A stretch of 64,000 nt of DNA from Siphonodentalium dalli (GCA_032622095.1 CP136061.1:174679692-174743691); one strand, 5' to 3'. Numbered from the stretch's first letter, positions 1 through 11,735 are shown. Numbers and translations: made by a program. The notes: generated by a model not told the origin, from the sequence alone.

Positions 1-815
1 ATAATTTCAATGGAAACACTCGATAAATGGTCAATTGATACTAACACTAAAGCTAAGATATATTATGTTTGAATTTGCAATGAATGTCATTTATTTATTA
101 CCGAATGGCTAATAGTTATATAGCCATGATAGATGACAGTCCCCATTGTGCGCCCCACATTCCAACACCACGTGTTCGCAGGTACAAATTTCTGTTGCTC
201 GATCGTTATCAGTGGGCGTTTCTTGATCTTTCTTGGCGGGAGTGTTTTTTAAATAAACCATTTGGATTGAATCGTGTGTCCATTCCTTTGTATTTTTAGA
301 TTACATTGTGGAGAATATACTCAAGATTATATAATTGTCAATGCGCGCAGAATAATAATTTTATTAATCAAACGAGAGAACAAAACGGCTGATGCACATA
401 AATTTGTGCTACAGTATTTTATCATTGCTGCAATGACGTCGACAAGGTTCCTAGATTTTTTCATCGTCATCAGCTGATCAATAAGTTCAATGACAGCATT
501 CGATAAATGGTCAATTGATAGTAATACTAAATCTAAGATATATTCTGTTTGAATTTGCAATGAATGTCATTTATGAATTACCGAATGGGTAATAGATATA
601 GCCATGATAAATGAGTCCCCATTGTGCGCCCCAATTTCCAACACGTGTTTGCTGTAGGTACATATTTTTTGCGCACGTCATCAGTGGGGGTTTCTTGGCG
701 GGAGTGTTTTTTAAATAAACAATTTGGATTGAATCATGTGTCCATTCCTTTGTATTTTTCGATTATAGTGTGGAGAATATACTCAAGATTATGTATTTGT
801 TAATGCGCTTTAACA
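1..815. repeat. Tandem duplication, unit about 480 bp
   Basis: Bases 1-300 and 480-770 align closely. Both contain CGATAAATGGTCAATTGATA and GTTTGAATTTGCAATGAATG, then CCCCATTGTGCGCCCCA and GGCGGGAGTGTTTTTTAAAT. The second copy has small deletions. No coding potential is convincing; the short open frames are chance. The left edge is cut by the window, so the array may be longer. Confidence 0.85.
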
Positions 816-819
816 ACAT

Positions 820-1480
820 AATTTATTTGGGTACTAATCCAGCCAATCCCCGTGCCCACAATATTGGGCTGAATTGGCGTGACGTTGGGACGTGTAACTG
901 AAGAGAAAATCGAAAATGTTGTTGAACTTTTCGATCAAAACTTTATTGAATTCTCAAAATTGCTCACTCAGTGTATTAAAATAAAATATTATTCGATCTT
1001 GTGATGAATGAGGGAAAAAATCAAATCAAATGACAGTTATATTTGAGAACATTTCTAGGGCCAAAAGAGTTTTATCAAATATATATTTCAATTTTTTATC
1101 ACGTTCACTTTGGAACAGTCTATTGCTAGTGTTGAAGGGATACTACCTTTATGAAACCATTCCTTTTTACGTTTCCTTCAGAGCGTTTCTAGGAGATATG
1201 TGCTGTATGAATAATATGCATAAAGAATTCAATGGACAATTTAATAACTTGGAATCAAAACATGAAACGTGTAGAGTTTTAATTCTTTTAAACAAGCTTC
1301 CACCCCAATAAAAATATGCTTACGAAGGAGGCTGTGGACGAATCCAAAAGTAATGACAACAAATAGAACCGGAAACATAAACAAACATGCTCGATTCGTC
1401 GAGCATAAACAACATGCTCGATTCGTCGATTATCAAAACAGACATAGGCCTAATTGTTCTTGAAATAAATGGGTAAATTA
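820..1480. other. Gene-free stretch
   Basis: No gene or large repeat is recognisable. The only local structure is a short direct repeat at about 1387-1430, in which CATGCTCGATTCGTCGA occurs twice. The 93-codon open frame at 1030 has no domain-like pattern. Confidence 0.5.
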
Positions 1481-1695
1481 TCGGAAAGTTGGTAATACGC
1501 TACGTACATTACTTTCGGAAATTTTTCGGGAAATCAGCGTGTTATCGGAATATTTAGATGCGGTATCGGAATATTATCGGGAAATGGTGACCGCTCTATC
1601 GGAATCTATCGGGAAATTTAGAAGATAGTTTTGAGTTATCGGAATCCTATCGGGATATTTATCGGGATCCCGATAGTAGTTTTGAGATGACCCCT
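1480..1695. repeat. TATCGGAA/TATCGGGA-rich degenerate repeat
   Basis: Short words ATCGGAA and ATCGGGA recur about a dozen times, ending in GTTTTGAGATGACCCCTAA. The same ending closes another repeat at about 41130-41155, so this is probably the subterminal part of a dispersed element. The other end was not found. Confidence 0.6.
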
Positions 1696-1699
1696 AAGT

Positions 1700-2375
1700 G
1701 CAGTTTAATATGGAATAATCCATTTCAATCCCGGCTGGGGGTGCAAATAATTATTCCATTTTCAATGACATACCGGTACCCAGGTATTACAACGTACTGG
1801 TATCAGTACTGAAATTGTCTTCTAATGTTTCCAAATCCGCCTGAACAAACCAAAGATCTATTTCTTGTTGCCATTTTCTGAATAATTATATCGTTTGAAC
1901 CAACTTTGCGATTCTTAATTCAACTTCGGTCGAGTGAAAACCACGTGTGTGTGTTGTGTTGCAAACCGGAAGAGTGGATCAATCGGGAGGTTATTGGAAG
2001 AGCCTGTATAATTGATGGAAGAGCCGGACCAATCCAGTGACGGCAGAATCAAGCCTCACCCAAATAAGGAAGTTAGATTTATTTTTATTTTTTATTGATA
2101 TTGGGAATCGTAGGGATTATTCATTTTTAAGAGACGAGTAATACCATCGCACCAGATAAATAAACAACGTGTTTTGCGAAAGCGACAAACTGAAAATGAC
2201 GCAACCAACAATCACGTAATAAAATGTTATGATTTACTCGATATTAAAGCTAGATTTTTCCAGTTTTCTCCGCAAAAGTTTAAATTATAATCGGAGATGG
2301 GATGTGTATTCCCTTCATCACAAGTCTGTTCAACTTTTTCTGGTGACTTTCTCAACTTTTCAGAGGAAGTTTGGC
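1700..2375. other. Gene-free stretch
   Basis: I see no supported gene, RNA or clear repeat here; AT-rich unique-looking sequence. Confidence 0.45.
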
Positions 2376-2379
2376 ATAA

Positions 2380-2684
2380 ATAAAAATGAAATTATTACAC
2401 AAAACTCAAATCACATCGCCGTTTTGATATCGGAGAAAACTCCGATGAAATCTGATTAAATCGGAGTTTTAACATCGTAATTTTCATATCGGAGAAAAAC
2501 TCTGATTTCATCGGAGTTTTGTTCAGAGTTCATCGGAATTTTCACCGGAATTGATCGGAGTTCTTGATCGGAGAAAAAACTCCGATCTAAGAAATTCCGA
2601 TGATGAGGGAGAAAACTCCGATTAAAACTCCGATTAAAAGCTCCGATCACCGACGGAAACTCCGTCGGAATTGGACAAGGTCCC
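2380..2684. mobile_element. PIF/Harbinger-like element, right-end fragment
   Basis: Nearly identical to the right end of the 3.1-kb element at 14211-17342. It is packed with TCGGAG and CTCCGA words facing each other and ends in CCGTCGGAATTGGACAAGG followed by TCCC and then TTA at 2685-2687, the same 3-bp target as the full copy. The matching left terminus is absent nearby, so this copy is truncated. The open frame on the minus strand through it is a by-product of the repeat. Confidence 0.75.
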
Positions 2685-2689
2685 TTATG

Positions 2690-3084
2690 ACAATACATGT
2701 TCTAGAATCGTTTTAAATAAGTGAAATTTACACCAGCAAGTACAGTTTAATAGTTTACGGGTGTGGTCTCTCTCTTGCTTTTGTGTAGTTGGAATGTCGG
2801 AAACAGCGATCGAATTGTGTGTGTTCATCTCGAACTTCCGGTCGGTCGCCCAATTTATTCTCGACCCAAATTCCCATTTCGGTTAAAAGAGCAGCTGAGT
2901 CCAGACACAAATATCACTTGGGTAGTTTTACCATTTTAGTGTTTTTAATATAGTTTCTTTAAAAAGAATTTGTTTAATCATCAACTAATATGCGGATTGT
3001 CGTAATTATAAGCAATCAACGTCGTTTTCGATGCATCTGTCGGCGTATAGAAGTGTCGGATAAAATTAATAAAATGCATCATAA
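2690..3084. other. Gene-free stretch
   Basis: No gene or recognisable repeat is seen between the Harbinger fragment and the hAT copy. Confidence 0.4.
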
Positions 3085-4000
3085 ACCACTGTTAATGACT
3101 AATGAGCACAATGCATTGAATACCAGCACAGTTCTCAGCGATGTTATGGTTATAATATTTGTGAGTTCATTAGAACGAACGTAGCGATTAATTTAAGTTT
3201 TAGGAATAGCCACATAAACAAACAATACAAAAGTAAGAATTAACAATGGACCGCCGGTTGTTCCTAAATAAAGGAATCAAATGTTATGGAAACTATAAGT
3301 TTCATCAAACTTCCAGAGCGTGGTTAACAATCACAAACGTGTGCCCCACCTGCAAATTGCATGACTCAGAACAATTTAAGTATTTGATAACAGTCCGTTT
3401 CATTCAGCATTCACCACACGATATGCGATAGCCTTTACTAGTAACTTCTAAGTATACATTTGTACTTATACAAAGTACACTTGCAATGCAATTGGGGAGA
3501 ACATCACTGATTAAAATGCCATATATATATTGTTCCCTGGTTTTAGAGAGAATGTCAATCAACATCACATTGGTCCAATCAGATTCAAGGGCGAGTGCAT
3601 TCAGTTCATTGAACACAGTGACAGTCGGCACATTTCAAAGACATATTGCCACCTTTCAAATATACAACGATGTCGCAATGTGTTCAAATCTGCATGCAGC
3701 CAATTTGTAGAATATACAACGATCCGACGAGAAACCATGTCGCATCATCAAATGAACTGCCGACTGTTTGCAACATATATCAGTAGTACTCATGTTATTG
3801 GAATCTCTTTGGTACGCGATCAAAGGATGTTAACACCTCGGTTTGTAGATAGAACTTTGTAAAATAAACACGGTATTCAAAAATACCCGGCATCTTCTGA
3901 CATCCAATATAAATAACAGATTAATCGACGATGGAAATGGTAATCGATTATCGGCTTTATCAACGGTTCATCGATTATACGATTAATCGTGGCACCCCTA
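3085..4000. mobile_element. Non-autonomous hAT-like element, 'empty' copy
   Basis: Reverse-complement homologue of the two outer flanks of the nested hAT block at 41322-47989. Its right end reads CGATTAATCGTGGCACCCCTA, matching the outer hAT terminus. Interior blocks match 41545-41735 and 47732-47890 but are contiguous here, so this copy lacks the 6-kb insertion. The left end has diverged or is truncated near 3085. The candidate 8-bp target at the right is AACATAAC (4001-4008). No transposase frame is present. Confidence 0.8.
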
Positions 4001-4179
4001 AACATAACATGATTGTGCAATTCGTGGAAATTCCAAACTATTATATAATATGTTTTGTATTAACTTAACTTTGTCGCATCTGATCGCTGATATATATTGA
4101 ATAAAATGTGTAGATTTGAAATAAAAGTATAAAAGTCGCCGACGAATTAATCATGATGACGCTGCGCTTCCGATATCTA

Positions 4180-4930
4180 ACAATGATTTCATACTTATAT
4201 TGCGAAAATTAAAGCATTGTTTACGACTGTCCGACGATGCCGTAAACACCCTGATTTGCGTCCACGTTAAAATATGTGTCTGGTCTAGAAAGACAGATTG
4301 AAACTGTAGAAATTAACTCTACGTGGCATACAGAAAGTATACTATAAATCCGGGTTGTGGAATAATTTATTGTCGTCCTTGGCTGTATTCTTTTATTCAT
4401 AATAGTTCGCACAATTAAATGGTGACGGTTTACCCAAAGTGAAGACAAGTTACATAATCACGCACAAAAACGATTTTCGAAATCAAAATTTGCATTGTTT
4501 ACGGTACCACTCTGCAGTATTAATGCGACGGTGTAGCAATTATTGCTCGAGATTTAGGGGGACTTCAACCTGTACTGTAATATTTACTGTAAACCAGTGA
4601 TGCAATATCACTGCTATAAACCCACGGATTTGCGGGCACCGTGTGACATCAAAACGTAGGAAATGATTGTGTTGGCCTATCCTATTATATAAATTGGGTC
4701 TGGGAATAATTTATTTGGGACTTTAAATAATCTTCTATTAATAATAGTTTATTATTAAACGAAGTTTGAATTGTCCGATATTAACCAAATCGGAGATTTC
4801 AGTAGATCGGAGAAATTTACTAATAGGCCTACATTTATAAACTCCGATCAAATCGGAAATGTTTTCATATCGGAGAATACTCCGATTAAATCAATGGAAT
4901 TCTTATGATAAAAACTCCGATCTGAGAAAT
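4180..4930. repeat. Dispersed repeat related to the Harbinger-like interior
   Basis: Shares blocks with 14690-14860, 16120-16500 and 16930-17060: TTTGCATTGTTTACGGTACC, GACAAGTTA.CTAATC and the ATTGTCCGATATTAACCAAA block followed by TCGGAG repeats (4750-4910). It looks like an internal segment of the same family as the element at 14211-17342, without its termini. Confidence 0.65.
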
Positions 4931-5039
4931 TTCAGCATGGACACCGACATCTTCCAGTTCGCGACACATCAGTATAAAACTGCGACTATGGAGTATTTAT
5001 TGAACACAAACTGTCCTGCCAATCATATCGACACAACAG

Positions 5040-5300
5040 CAATATTGACGGATATAATGCTGCGATCTTGACGAAAACAAACACTGCGAAAATATGTCGA
5101 AACAGCGAACATTTGAGCAAAACTGCGAAAAAAAACTGCGATAATTGCGAAAACATCGAACCAAGACAGCGAAAATGACGAAAAATTGACGAAAACGTAC
5201 AACGTTACGGCGTGCGATAATGACGAAAAAACTCCGATAATGTAGAAAAAACGACGTCAATGACGCCACATTTTTCGCACTTTTTTCGCATATGCGAAAG
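5040..5300. repeat. Degenerate GCGAAAA / TGACGAAAA repeat
   Basis: Short GCGAAAA and GACGAAAA words recur about 15 times, with a few inverted copies (TTTTTCGCA) near 5272-5295. Low-complexity; the minus open frame over it is repeat translation. Confidence 0.55.
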
Positions 5301-5599
5301 AGGTTTTGACATGCTCCCTAACACCTAAGGTGATTATGAAGTAATAAATGAAATGGCAGTGTTAACAAAATCTGATTGGAGTGACAGCTCTGTTAATTAA
5401 TACTGTAAAACTCTCTGCCTGTTAGAGAGTTTGTATATAAATGACCTATGGTTTATGATAACAAACTCCCAAGGCCAAGTGTGAATGATGAATCTGACAG
5501 TTAGGCCAGTAAAACTAAATACCTGTTTTCTCAGGCAATTACATTTGGGAAACTGGATGAGAAAGAAGGAGGCGTTTTTCTTAGCTTTAAAATACCTTA

Positions 5600-6060
5600 G
5601 ATTAAGAATTGATGAGTTAAAATGAGGTCACCTGGTCAAATAAGGGCGGAGCCAGGGGCATAACTTGTTCATCCATTGTAATTCTTAAAATGTCTTCCTA
5701 TTAAGAACCATCAGGCCGATTCAGCTTATATCTGGTATGGGTGACTGGGGATTCAGATTTGATTCAGAATTGGATCATGTCAAATAGGGTCGGAGCCAGG
5801 GACATAATTCTTTCCTCAATAGTTATTCTTAAAACAACTTCTCAGGAACCATTTGGCTATTTAGCATACATTTGGTATGGAGAGTCCTTTGGTGACTGGG
5901 ATTCAGATTTGTTCAAATGGGGTCACCAGGTCAAATAGGGGTGCAACCAGGGACATAACTCTTCCCCCATTGTAATTCTTAAAATGACTCCTCCTCAAGA
6001 GCCATTAGGCCTATTTAGCTTATATGTAGTATTAAACTAGTATGGAGGGTCCTTGTGTTA
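5600..6060. repeat. Degenerate tandem repeat, unit about 190 bp
   Basis: Two to three diverged units containing GGTCACCTGGTCAAATA, GCCAGGGACATAACTCTT, ATTGTAATTCTTAAAA and TTTGGTATGGAGGGTCC. The same family forms arrays at 6940-7440, 48070-48720 and 58970-60010. Confidence 0.85.
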
Positions 6061-6930
6061 CTTGGGACTGGGTTACAGATTTGTTAAATTGGGTTCGATC
6101 AATCAAGAAATGGCATTTGATGTATATGGCCTATGGAGAGTTGGGATCAAAATTTGTTTGAAAGGGGTCCACCATTTAAAAAGGGGGGGCATGTCAGATT
6201 GGAACTTTGCAAGAGTTAGGAAAGCTTCAGGTATCAGTTGTAAAATTCCAACATGTGCTAATAAATTTTACGAACTTGGAAGCGTGTTTTCTTCAGTTGG
6301 GAGGAGCAGACAATGGACTATGTGGGGCAGGGGGGGGGGTCAGGACCAAATTGAAAATTTCAAGGTGGACACCCCACTGCTCAACCGCCACCCTCTAGGC
6401 TATGTCCTACATGTTTTTAAGTGATTTTGACAAGTACTAACTCTAATAGTCTTCAGAGTCCCAGTCTTCTCAGTCTTTACAGTCTGGTGAGTGTCTCCAC
6501 AGTCAATGACTGTCTTGTTTAATCTATCATTTCACAGTAGAACCACCATAAGTACAAGGCAAAAGTAAAACAAGCGAAAAACTTTCCAAAGAAAATCACA
6601 TGTTCGTAATGTAAAAACAGACACTCTTGACATATTGACAATTCAACAATTTTGATTGGCTAGCCACAACTTATCACACACCATGCAGTTGTGACCCATG
6701 CATGTTGGATTTATATATTTCAACTGGGGTGACATGGAGACTCGTTAGTTTCGATTCCGTGTCTTTGCACGCGTCTCATTGATTTATAATTGTGCACTTA
6801 TGATTAGTAGGAAGTATTCTTCCCGAGTATTGTTCAAATTGCTGTACTATTAAAAGTAAAAATGCCACATATAAACTTTATAGCAACTTTGAGCTTTAAT
6901 AAGGTGCATATAATAAAAAGAATACATTCA
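6060..6930. other. Gene-free stretch with repeat remnants
   Basis: Contains a G-tract near 6333 and a block (about 6440-6530) whose words 'cagtctggtgagtg' and 'cacagtcaatgactgtcttg' recur at about 60020-60065, the far end of another array of the same family. No coding sequence is supported. Confidence 0.5.
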
Positions 6931-6939
6931 GTTTTTAGC

Positions 6940-7440
6940 TCACCTGAGACAAAGTCTCCAGTGGAGCTATAGTCATCACTCCTTGTCAGTCCATCCATCC
7001 ATCTGTCTGTCCATCCATCAACAATTCTTTGAACATCTTCTCTAGATCCATAGGACAGAATGGGTTCATAATTGGTGTGGATGTTCCCTAGGTGACTGGT
7101 ATTCAGATTTGTTCAAATGAGGTCACTCGGTCAATTAGTTGCGAAGCCAAGGCCATATCTCTTTTCCTCCATTGTAATTCTTAAAACAACTTCTTCTCAA
7201 GTAGCATTTTTTACCATCCGTCAGTCCATCCATCCATCTGTCCAACCATCCATCAACAATTATTTGAACATCTTCTTCTCCAGATCCACTGGACCGAATG
7301 GGTTTATCAATGGTGTGAATGTTCCCTAGGTGACTGGAATTCAAATGAGGTCACTCGGTCAATTAGTTGCGAAGCCAAGGCCATAACTCTTTCCCTCCAT
7401 AGTAATTCTTAAAATAACTTCTTCTCAAGTAACATTGAGC
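6940..7440. repeat. Tandem repeat array beginning AGCTCACCTGAGACAAAGTC
   Basis: Opens with the phrase in the call, followed by CCATC runs (CCATCCATCCATCTGTCTGT) and about two units containing GATGTTCCCTAGGTGACTG and TTGCGAAGCCAAGGCCATA. An equivalent start occurs at 48069. The pattern is common in bivalve genomes as I recall them. No gene. Confidence 0.85.
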
Positions 7441-7509
7441 CAAATATGTTCATATTTGGAATGAAGGGACAGTGCTTTGAATAATGTTTATAATAATGTA
7501 TTTCTGCAG

Positions 7510-7559
7510 GTGACATAATAGAGAATGTTCAAGATCTGCAGTCATTGGCTGTTAAACAG
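7510..7559 (+). CDS. Candidate internal exon, possibly midasin-like
   Basis: A 50-nt open block preceded by TATTTCTGCAG and followed by GTAAGG, so both splice signals are good. In one frame it reads GDIIENVQDLQSLAVKQ with two leading bases, ending in phase 0. The next candidate exon (14036) starts in phase 0, which is compatible. The peptide is helical and plausible, but too short to prove coding. I link it to midasin (a nuclear AAA-ATPase of 60S ribosome assembly) only because two further blocks downstream recall that family. Confidence 0.35.
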
Positions 7560-7635
7560 GTAAGGTAGAGTTCAGATATTTAGCATAGGTATTAAGGGTT
7601 GATAACGGTGAATTATGTAATTCCCACCTATAGTT

Positions 7636-7920
7636 TTATGTGTACCCATACCATAGTATGGTACACTTTATGTCGACATCCGGATTGACCACTCATCATT
7701 CGTCCGTCCTCCATCCGTCTGTCTGTCTGTTCGTAGACACTCTACGCATAATGTGATAACTCTAACATTTTCTATCCGATCGGAACCAAATTTTATATAT
7801 GAGTTTCTCGGCCCAAAATACAGATCGAGTTCGAATATGGGTTTGATGCGATTTCTTTTAACGGAGTTTTGGCCCTTTTTCGAAAAAAATTCACTCTTAA
7901 ATTTTTTTTATTTTAGATTG
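7636..7920. repeat. Dispersed repeat starting with TACCATAGTATGGTA palindrome
   Basis: Begins with the 15-bp palindrome TACCATAGTATGGTA, then CGGATTGACCACTC, GTCCGTCTGTCTG runs, CGGAACCAAATTT, CAGATCGAGT and GGCCCTTTTTCGA. A second copy with the same order lies at 41892-42195, and a partial one at 48850-49020. Confidence 0.85.
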
Positions 7921-7989
7921 ATTTCGTTGCTCATTTAACAAAAAAAAATATATATATATAAACATATATATTTATTAATTAAAAAAGAT

Positions 7990-8330
7990 TTTTAAATTTA
8001 ATTTAGTTCGAACTCGTTGAACATTTTCCCATCAAATTCGGCTAGAATTGCTATTTCCCCAAGCTTGATTGATCCACGAAAGAAAGGTTTGAACCTTGAA
8101 TTGAAATAAAAACAGATGCCACCTTTTTGTTTTTCGGATTTATCCCTGCACCGATGTATGCATTCGAAACCTGATAACTCGATATTAGAATTTTGATTAT
8201 GCCAAGTTTCTGTTAATGTGACAAAGTCATATCGTTTCATTTTCTTGAGAAAATGTTCATCATTTATTTTCCGATTTAGTCCCTGGATGTTCCAGGATGT
8301 GTAGCTTATATACCCTGGAAGTTCTTTTTA
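7990..8330 (-). pseudogene. LINE apurinic-type endonuclease fragment
   Basis: The minus frame at 7998-8240 reads KRYDFVTLTETWHNQ followed by GGICFYFNSRFKPFF, the N-terminal half of an exonuclease/endonuclease/phosphatase domain of the kind that nicks target DNA for non-LTR retrotransposons. Upstream codons to about 8330 continue the alignment (SWNIQGLNRKIND) in the same frame. It is clearly related to, but diverged from, the endonuclease at 53695-55347 (KYDFITLVETWHQ, GGIVFYYRSSYKSFF). No reverse transcriptase follows: the fragment stops at an AT-rich tract near 7990, so it is a dead relic of about 110 residues. Confidence 0.8.
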
Positions 8331-8459
8331 GATTAGACATATTAGGTCTTTTGCAGGCTTATATTCTATCAAGATTTAAATAAATATTTAAGATTGAGAT
8401 TTTACTTTGATATAAATATATATGTATATATATCTAAGAGAGGCTCTAGGCCACTGGAG

Positions 8460-8890
8460 AGGATCAAGTACAGTTGTTTGTTAAGCGTGTGTTTGAGTAT
8501 AGTATAGTATATGAACCACATACGGTCGGGTACAAGTTGAAAAAAGCTCTGCGATTGGTGATTCCGTCACGCTGGAATTCATGTTTGATGGACCATTTTT
8601 GCGATAGCGAGAATGATGCATCATGGGATATAAATTCCCCAAACATTAACACGTGCGAGGAAAGCCACATGCATCTACTATATAAGAGCTTTACAGTGGG
8701 TCGACAACACGCATATATAGGCCTAGGCCTAAAGTTAAACTTTATTATTTTTGATAGTTTTTGCGTGAAATTTTAAACAAATATCAGGTACATATAACTC
8801 TCCGAGAATGTTAAAAACAATTTGTAACTATACTCATAGTGATTGTATTGATTTTATGTGACAAAAAATAGACTGGAACATGTGGTCACA
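8460..8890. repeat. Dispersed repeat shared with 15000-15270
   Basis: Both copies contain GACCATTTTNCGATAGCGAGAATGA-like sequence, CGTGAAATTT-AAACAAATATCAGG, and TTGATTTTATG-GACAAAA. The second copy is inside the 14211-17342 element, so this may be a stray interior piece of that family. Confidence 0.65.
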
Positions 8891-9385
8891 ATTTAATTGC
8901 GTTAACTCATGCAGTTTAATTGCGTTAACATGCATGTTGAAGTTTTGCGGTCAGAAAACACCTGCTAAAAATAGTTTTATTGGGAATTTTTTCACACCAC
9001 ATGCTCAGAGAATATAGCATAAACATAGCCCTACCTGGCTATCTAAAATTATTTCCGCGTGTTGGGATTATAATTAACCATCATGCTACATGTCGTGCAA
9101 CGAAGAGCGTTCACCTACGATGATAATACATTCACTCTTTCGTATCCCGGTCCTTCAGAGTGTCTGACAAAATGTCCTTTACTAAAATGACCATTCCTTA
9201 TTAAAATTCCTTTACCCCCCTCATTGTATGATTCAATGACAGTGAACATGAAAAGAAATAAAAGAGTTTCTCATACAAGAGTCCCCCCTTTGGCTTTGTT
9301 TTGTTTTATAACTTTTGTTCAGTGTTTGTTTGTTTGTTTTTTGCTCGTATTTTTCTCGACGGGCCCCGGATCATTTCAGAAATCG
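8890..9385. other. Gene-free stretch
   Basis: A short direct repeat (TTTAATTGCGTTAAC twice near 8892-8930) is the only structure noted. Confidence 0.45.
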
Positions 9386-9389
9386 ACTT

Positions 9390-9925
9390 AGATCATGCCA
9401 TGAATCTCTACTCTGGCTAACAGCCATAGAGATAATTTTCCAACCGTACAAAACCTGGGAACTTTTTGAAGTTTTTACAGGGATAAAGTCGAAAAAGTAA
9501 CACGGGGAATATATTTCTTAGTTATATAGCTGTTCCTTAATTATATACTTCACTATAGGTGATTGTCCCACTCGAAATTGCATGTTTTTCAGTGACTTTG
9601 TGAGTTGATATCGCAATATATAAACATTGAATTAATCACCCATGCATGCTTGCAGGGAAAATCTGCATATAATTATAAGCGACGAAAAGCAAATTCGCTC
9701 ACAAAGTCATAAATCGTGAAAGTTTGAGTTGGGACCTTCACCTACAATTAATGAAGTATACAATATTAAGCCAGGAACTGAGACCGTGACATATATATTC
9801 CCTGCGTTATTTTTCGACTTTATAACTTGAAGGTTCCCTGTCAAAACTTTAAAAAGTTCCAATGTGTTGTATACTGCATGGTGGAATATGATATCTATGG
9901 GCGTTTCAACGTTTGTAGGAGCAAA
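9390..9925. repeat. Inverted-repeat (fold-back) element, arms about 170 bp
   Basis: Left arm about 9420-9595 and right arm about 9705-9925 are reverse complements at roughly 70-75%. For example, GGAACTTTTTGAAGTTTTTA on the left matches the complement of the right-arm TAAAAACTTT-like block, and AAAGTCGAAAAAGTAACACG pairs with CGTTATTTTTCGACTTTATA. The left end GATCATGCCATGAATCTC recurs at about 15750, so it belongs to a dispersed family. No coding content. Confidence 0.75.
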
Positions 9926-9929
9926 CAAT

Positions 9930-10440
9930 CCGTTCTGTATAGCTTACCATGCAGGTCTGGTTGGAAACACAATAATTGATGCTTTGATACGCAGATTTCA
10001 AAATACACGATAACGGACCAATTTTCATTGTTTCAATGACAAAAAATATTGCCGTTAATAAATTGTATATGGGTTAAAAAAAACATGAAAACACAATATG
10101 CAAATACAATCTTTTTTATACCCCCCATTTTTTCGGTTTCCGTATGATATCTCAAGTTTGGATCCTTTAATTGCAATACCGTTTATGTGTGGATAGGTCA
10201 TATCACGATACAGGTCAAGTTTGAACCGATGATTTTTCTCAGAGTTATGGGCTTTTCGACTTAAAAACTTCAATTTTTCTTGTAATTTTCTTCATTTTGT
10301 GCCAATTTGAGGTTATATTTTGACTTTAAGAGTTTTTTTTAAGATTTGGTTATTTGTATGCATGTCAGTAATGAGACAATGCACAAGTGTCTTATCCATA
10401 TAGTATACTTCTACAAAGCCTCCGCTCCAAATAAGCCACC
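9930..10440. other. Gene-free stretch
   Basis: AT-rich sequence without a supported gene. The open frame on the minus strand at 10055-10273 shows no family signature. Confidence 0.45.
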
Positions 10441-10449
10441 GTTTCGGGG

Positions 10450-10905
10450 GACACTATGGCCGAGCGGTCTTTTATTAAACTTTTAGACTTTTTTTGGTGG
10501 AGTTATCTCCCCTTTTTCGACTCAGAAAATTTTCGCAACATGTATAATTTTGTCCGAGCTTTTATTCCTACATTTTTAAATGAATTCTTGTTAAACTTGG
10601 CACAGATATTTAGTACCATGGGAACCTGTGCACCTGCAATTATGACATCTGTCCGACATTTTTGGTGGAGTTATCCCCCTTTTTTAACTTAGAAATATGT
10701 TTGCAACATGCATAATTTTGTCCCAGCTTTTATTTCTACATTTTTAAGTGAATTCTTTTTAAACTTGGCACTGATATTAAGTACCATGGGATCCTGTGCA
10801 CCTGTGAATGTGATGACTTTTTTTTGTGGAGTTATTCCCATTTTTCGACTTAGATGCATAATTTTGTCTGAACTTTTATTCCTACATTTATTCGGTCAAT
10901 AGGTT
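10450..10905. repeat. Tandem repeat, unit about 190 bp, 2.5 copies
   Basis: Units contain TTTTTGGTGGAGTTATC, CATGTATAATTTTGTCC or its variant, CTTTTATTCCTACATTTTTA, AAACTTGGCAC and GTACCATGGGA-CCTGTGCA. The two plus-strand open frames here are the repeat read twice, not genes. Confidence 0.9.
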
Positions 10906-11320
10906 TAAGATTAGTGTTACTGTTGTGCACCTACAATGGAAACTGTTATGTTATTATTTTAACTAAATGATTACTAACATGTGAAACATTTATCCTTTAA
11001 TAGTCCCATTGGGACAGTCACACCTCTAGTTATTTTAGCACAAAATATTAATTAAGTTTATTACTATATTAAAATTAAAATAACCGAAAACGAAATAATT
11101 TCATAATTGAAAAAGTTCATATTTAATATTAAGCCACATGTCAGAGGACAAAGCTTAATATATGAGTGTGAAGCTGTGAGCAGAAAACCTGAACAAATCG
11201 AAAGTCCAATAAGTGTGGCATAAGTGTAGACAAATCTTTATAAGTGTACCTACCTACACATGTTGTAAAAGGGTGGGCAGCGTTCCCAAACATTTTAAAA
11301 CAAACATGACATTTGGAACT
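10905..11320. other. Gene-free stretch
   Basis: No supported feature between two tandem arrays. Confidence 0.4.
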
Positions 11321-11329
11321 TATTTCCCA

Positions 11330-11735
11330 TTCCTTATTCTCAAAAATGTCTCTTTTGGCCGATTTGATCGGATGGGTGGGTGGCCCGCCCCAAATACCCC
11401 ATAGAAAAACCCCACCCCACCCATCACCCCCGGGGAGTACCACCCCGAGGGGGTGAAAATGGGGTATGGACCATTTTCGAGAACAGTAATGATTTTGGCC
11501 GATTTTATGGCATATGGGTGAGTGTTCTGCCCCAAATAGCCCATAGAAACACACTGACCCCCCCCCCCCATCACCCCCAGGGATTACCACCCGAGGGGGG
11601 TGAAAATGGGGTATGGACCATTTTTGAGAACAGTAAGGATTTCGGCCGATTTGACGGCATGGGTGGGTGACTCGCCCCAAATTCCATAGAAACACCTCGA
11701 CTCGACCCCCCACCCACCCATCACCCCAACCATCC
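11330..11735. repeat. GC-rich minisatellite, unit about 150 bp
   Basis: About 2.7 units of GGCCGATTTGA-GGCATGGGTG..GCCCCAAAT..CATAGAAA..CACCCATCACCCC and GGGGTGAAAATGGGGTATGG. The 198-codon minus frame and two plus frames across it arise because the period is divisible by three. Strand asymmetry (C-rich versus G-rich blocks) is strong. Confidence 0.9.

Noticed and set aside
2456-2698. 80-codon minus frame
   Set aside because: Produced by the TCGGAG/CTCCGA repeat; the homologous region at 17.1-17.3 kb is not open in the same way.
7940-7975. (TA)n tract as a possible promoter
   Set aside because: Simple repeat adjoining a LINE fragment; no gene start associated.
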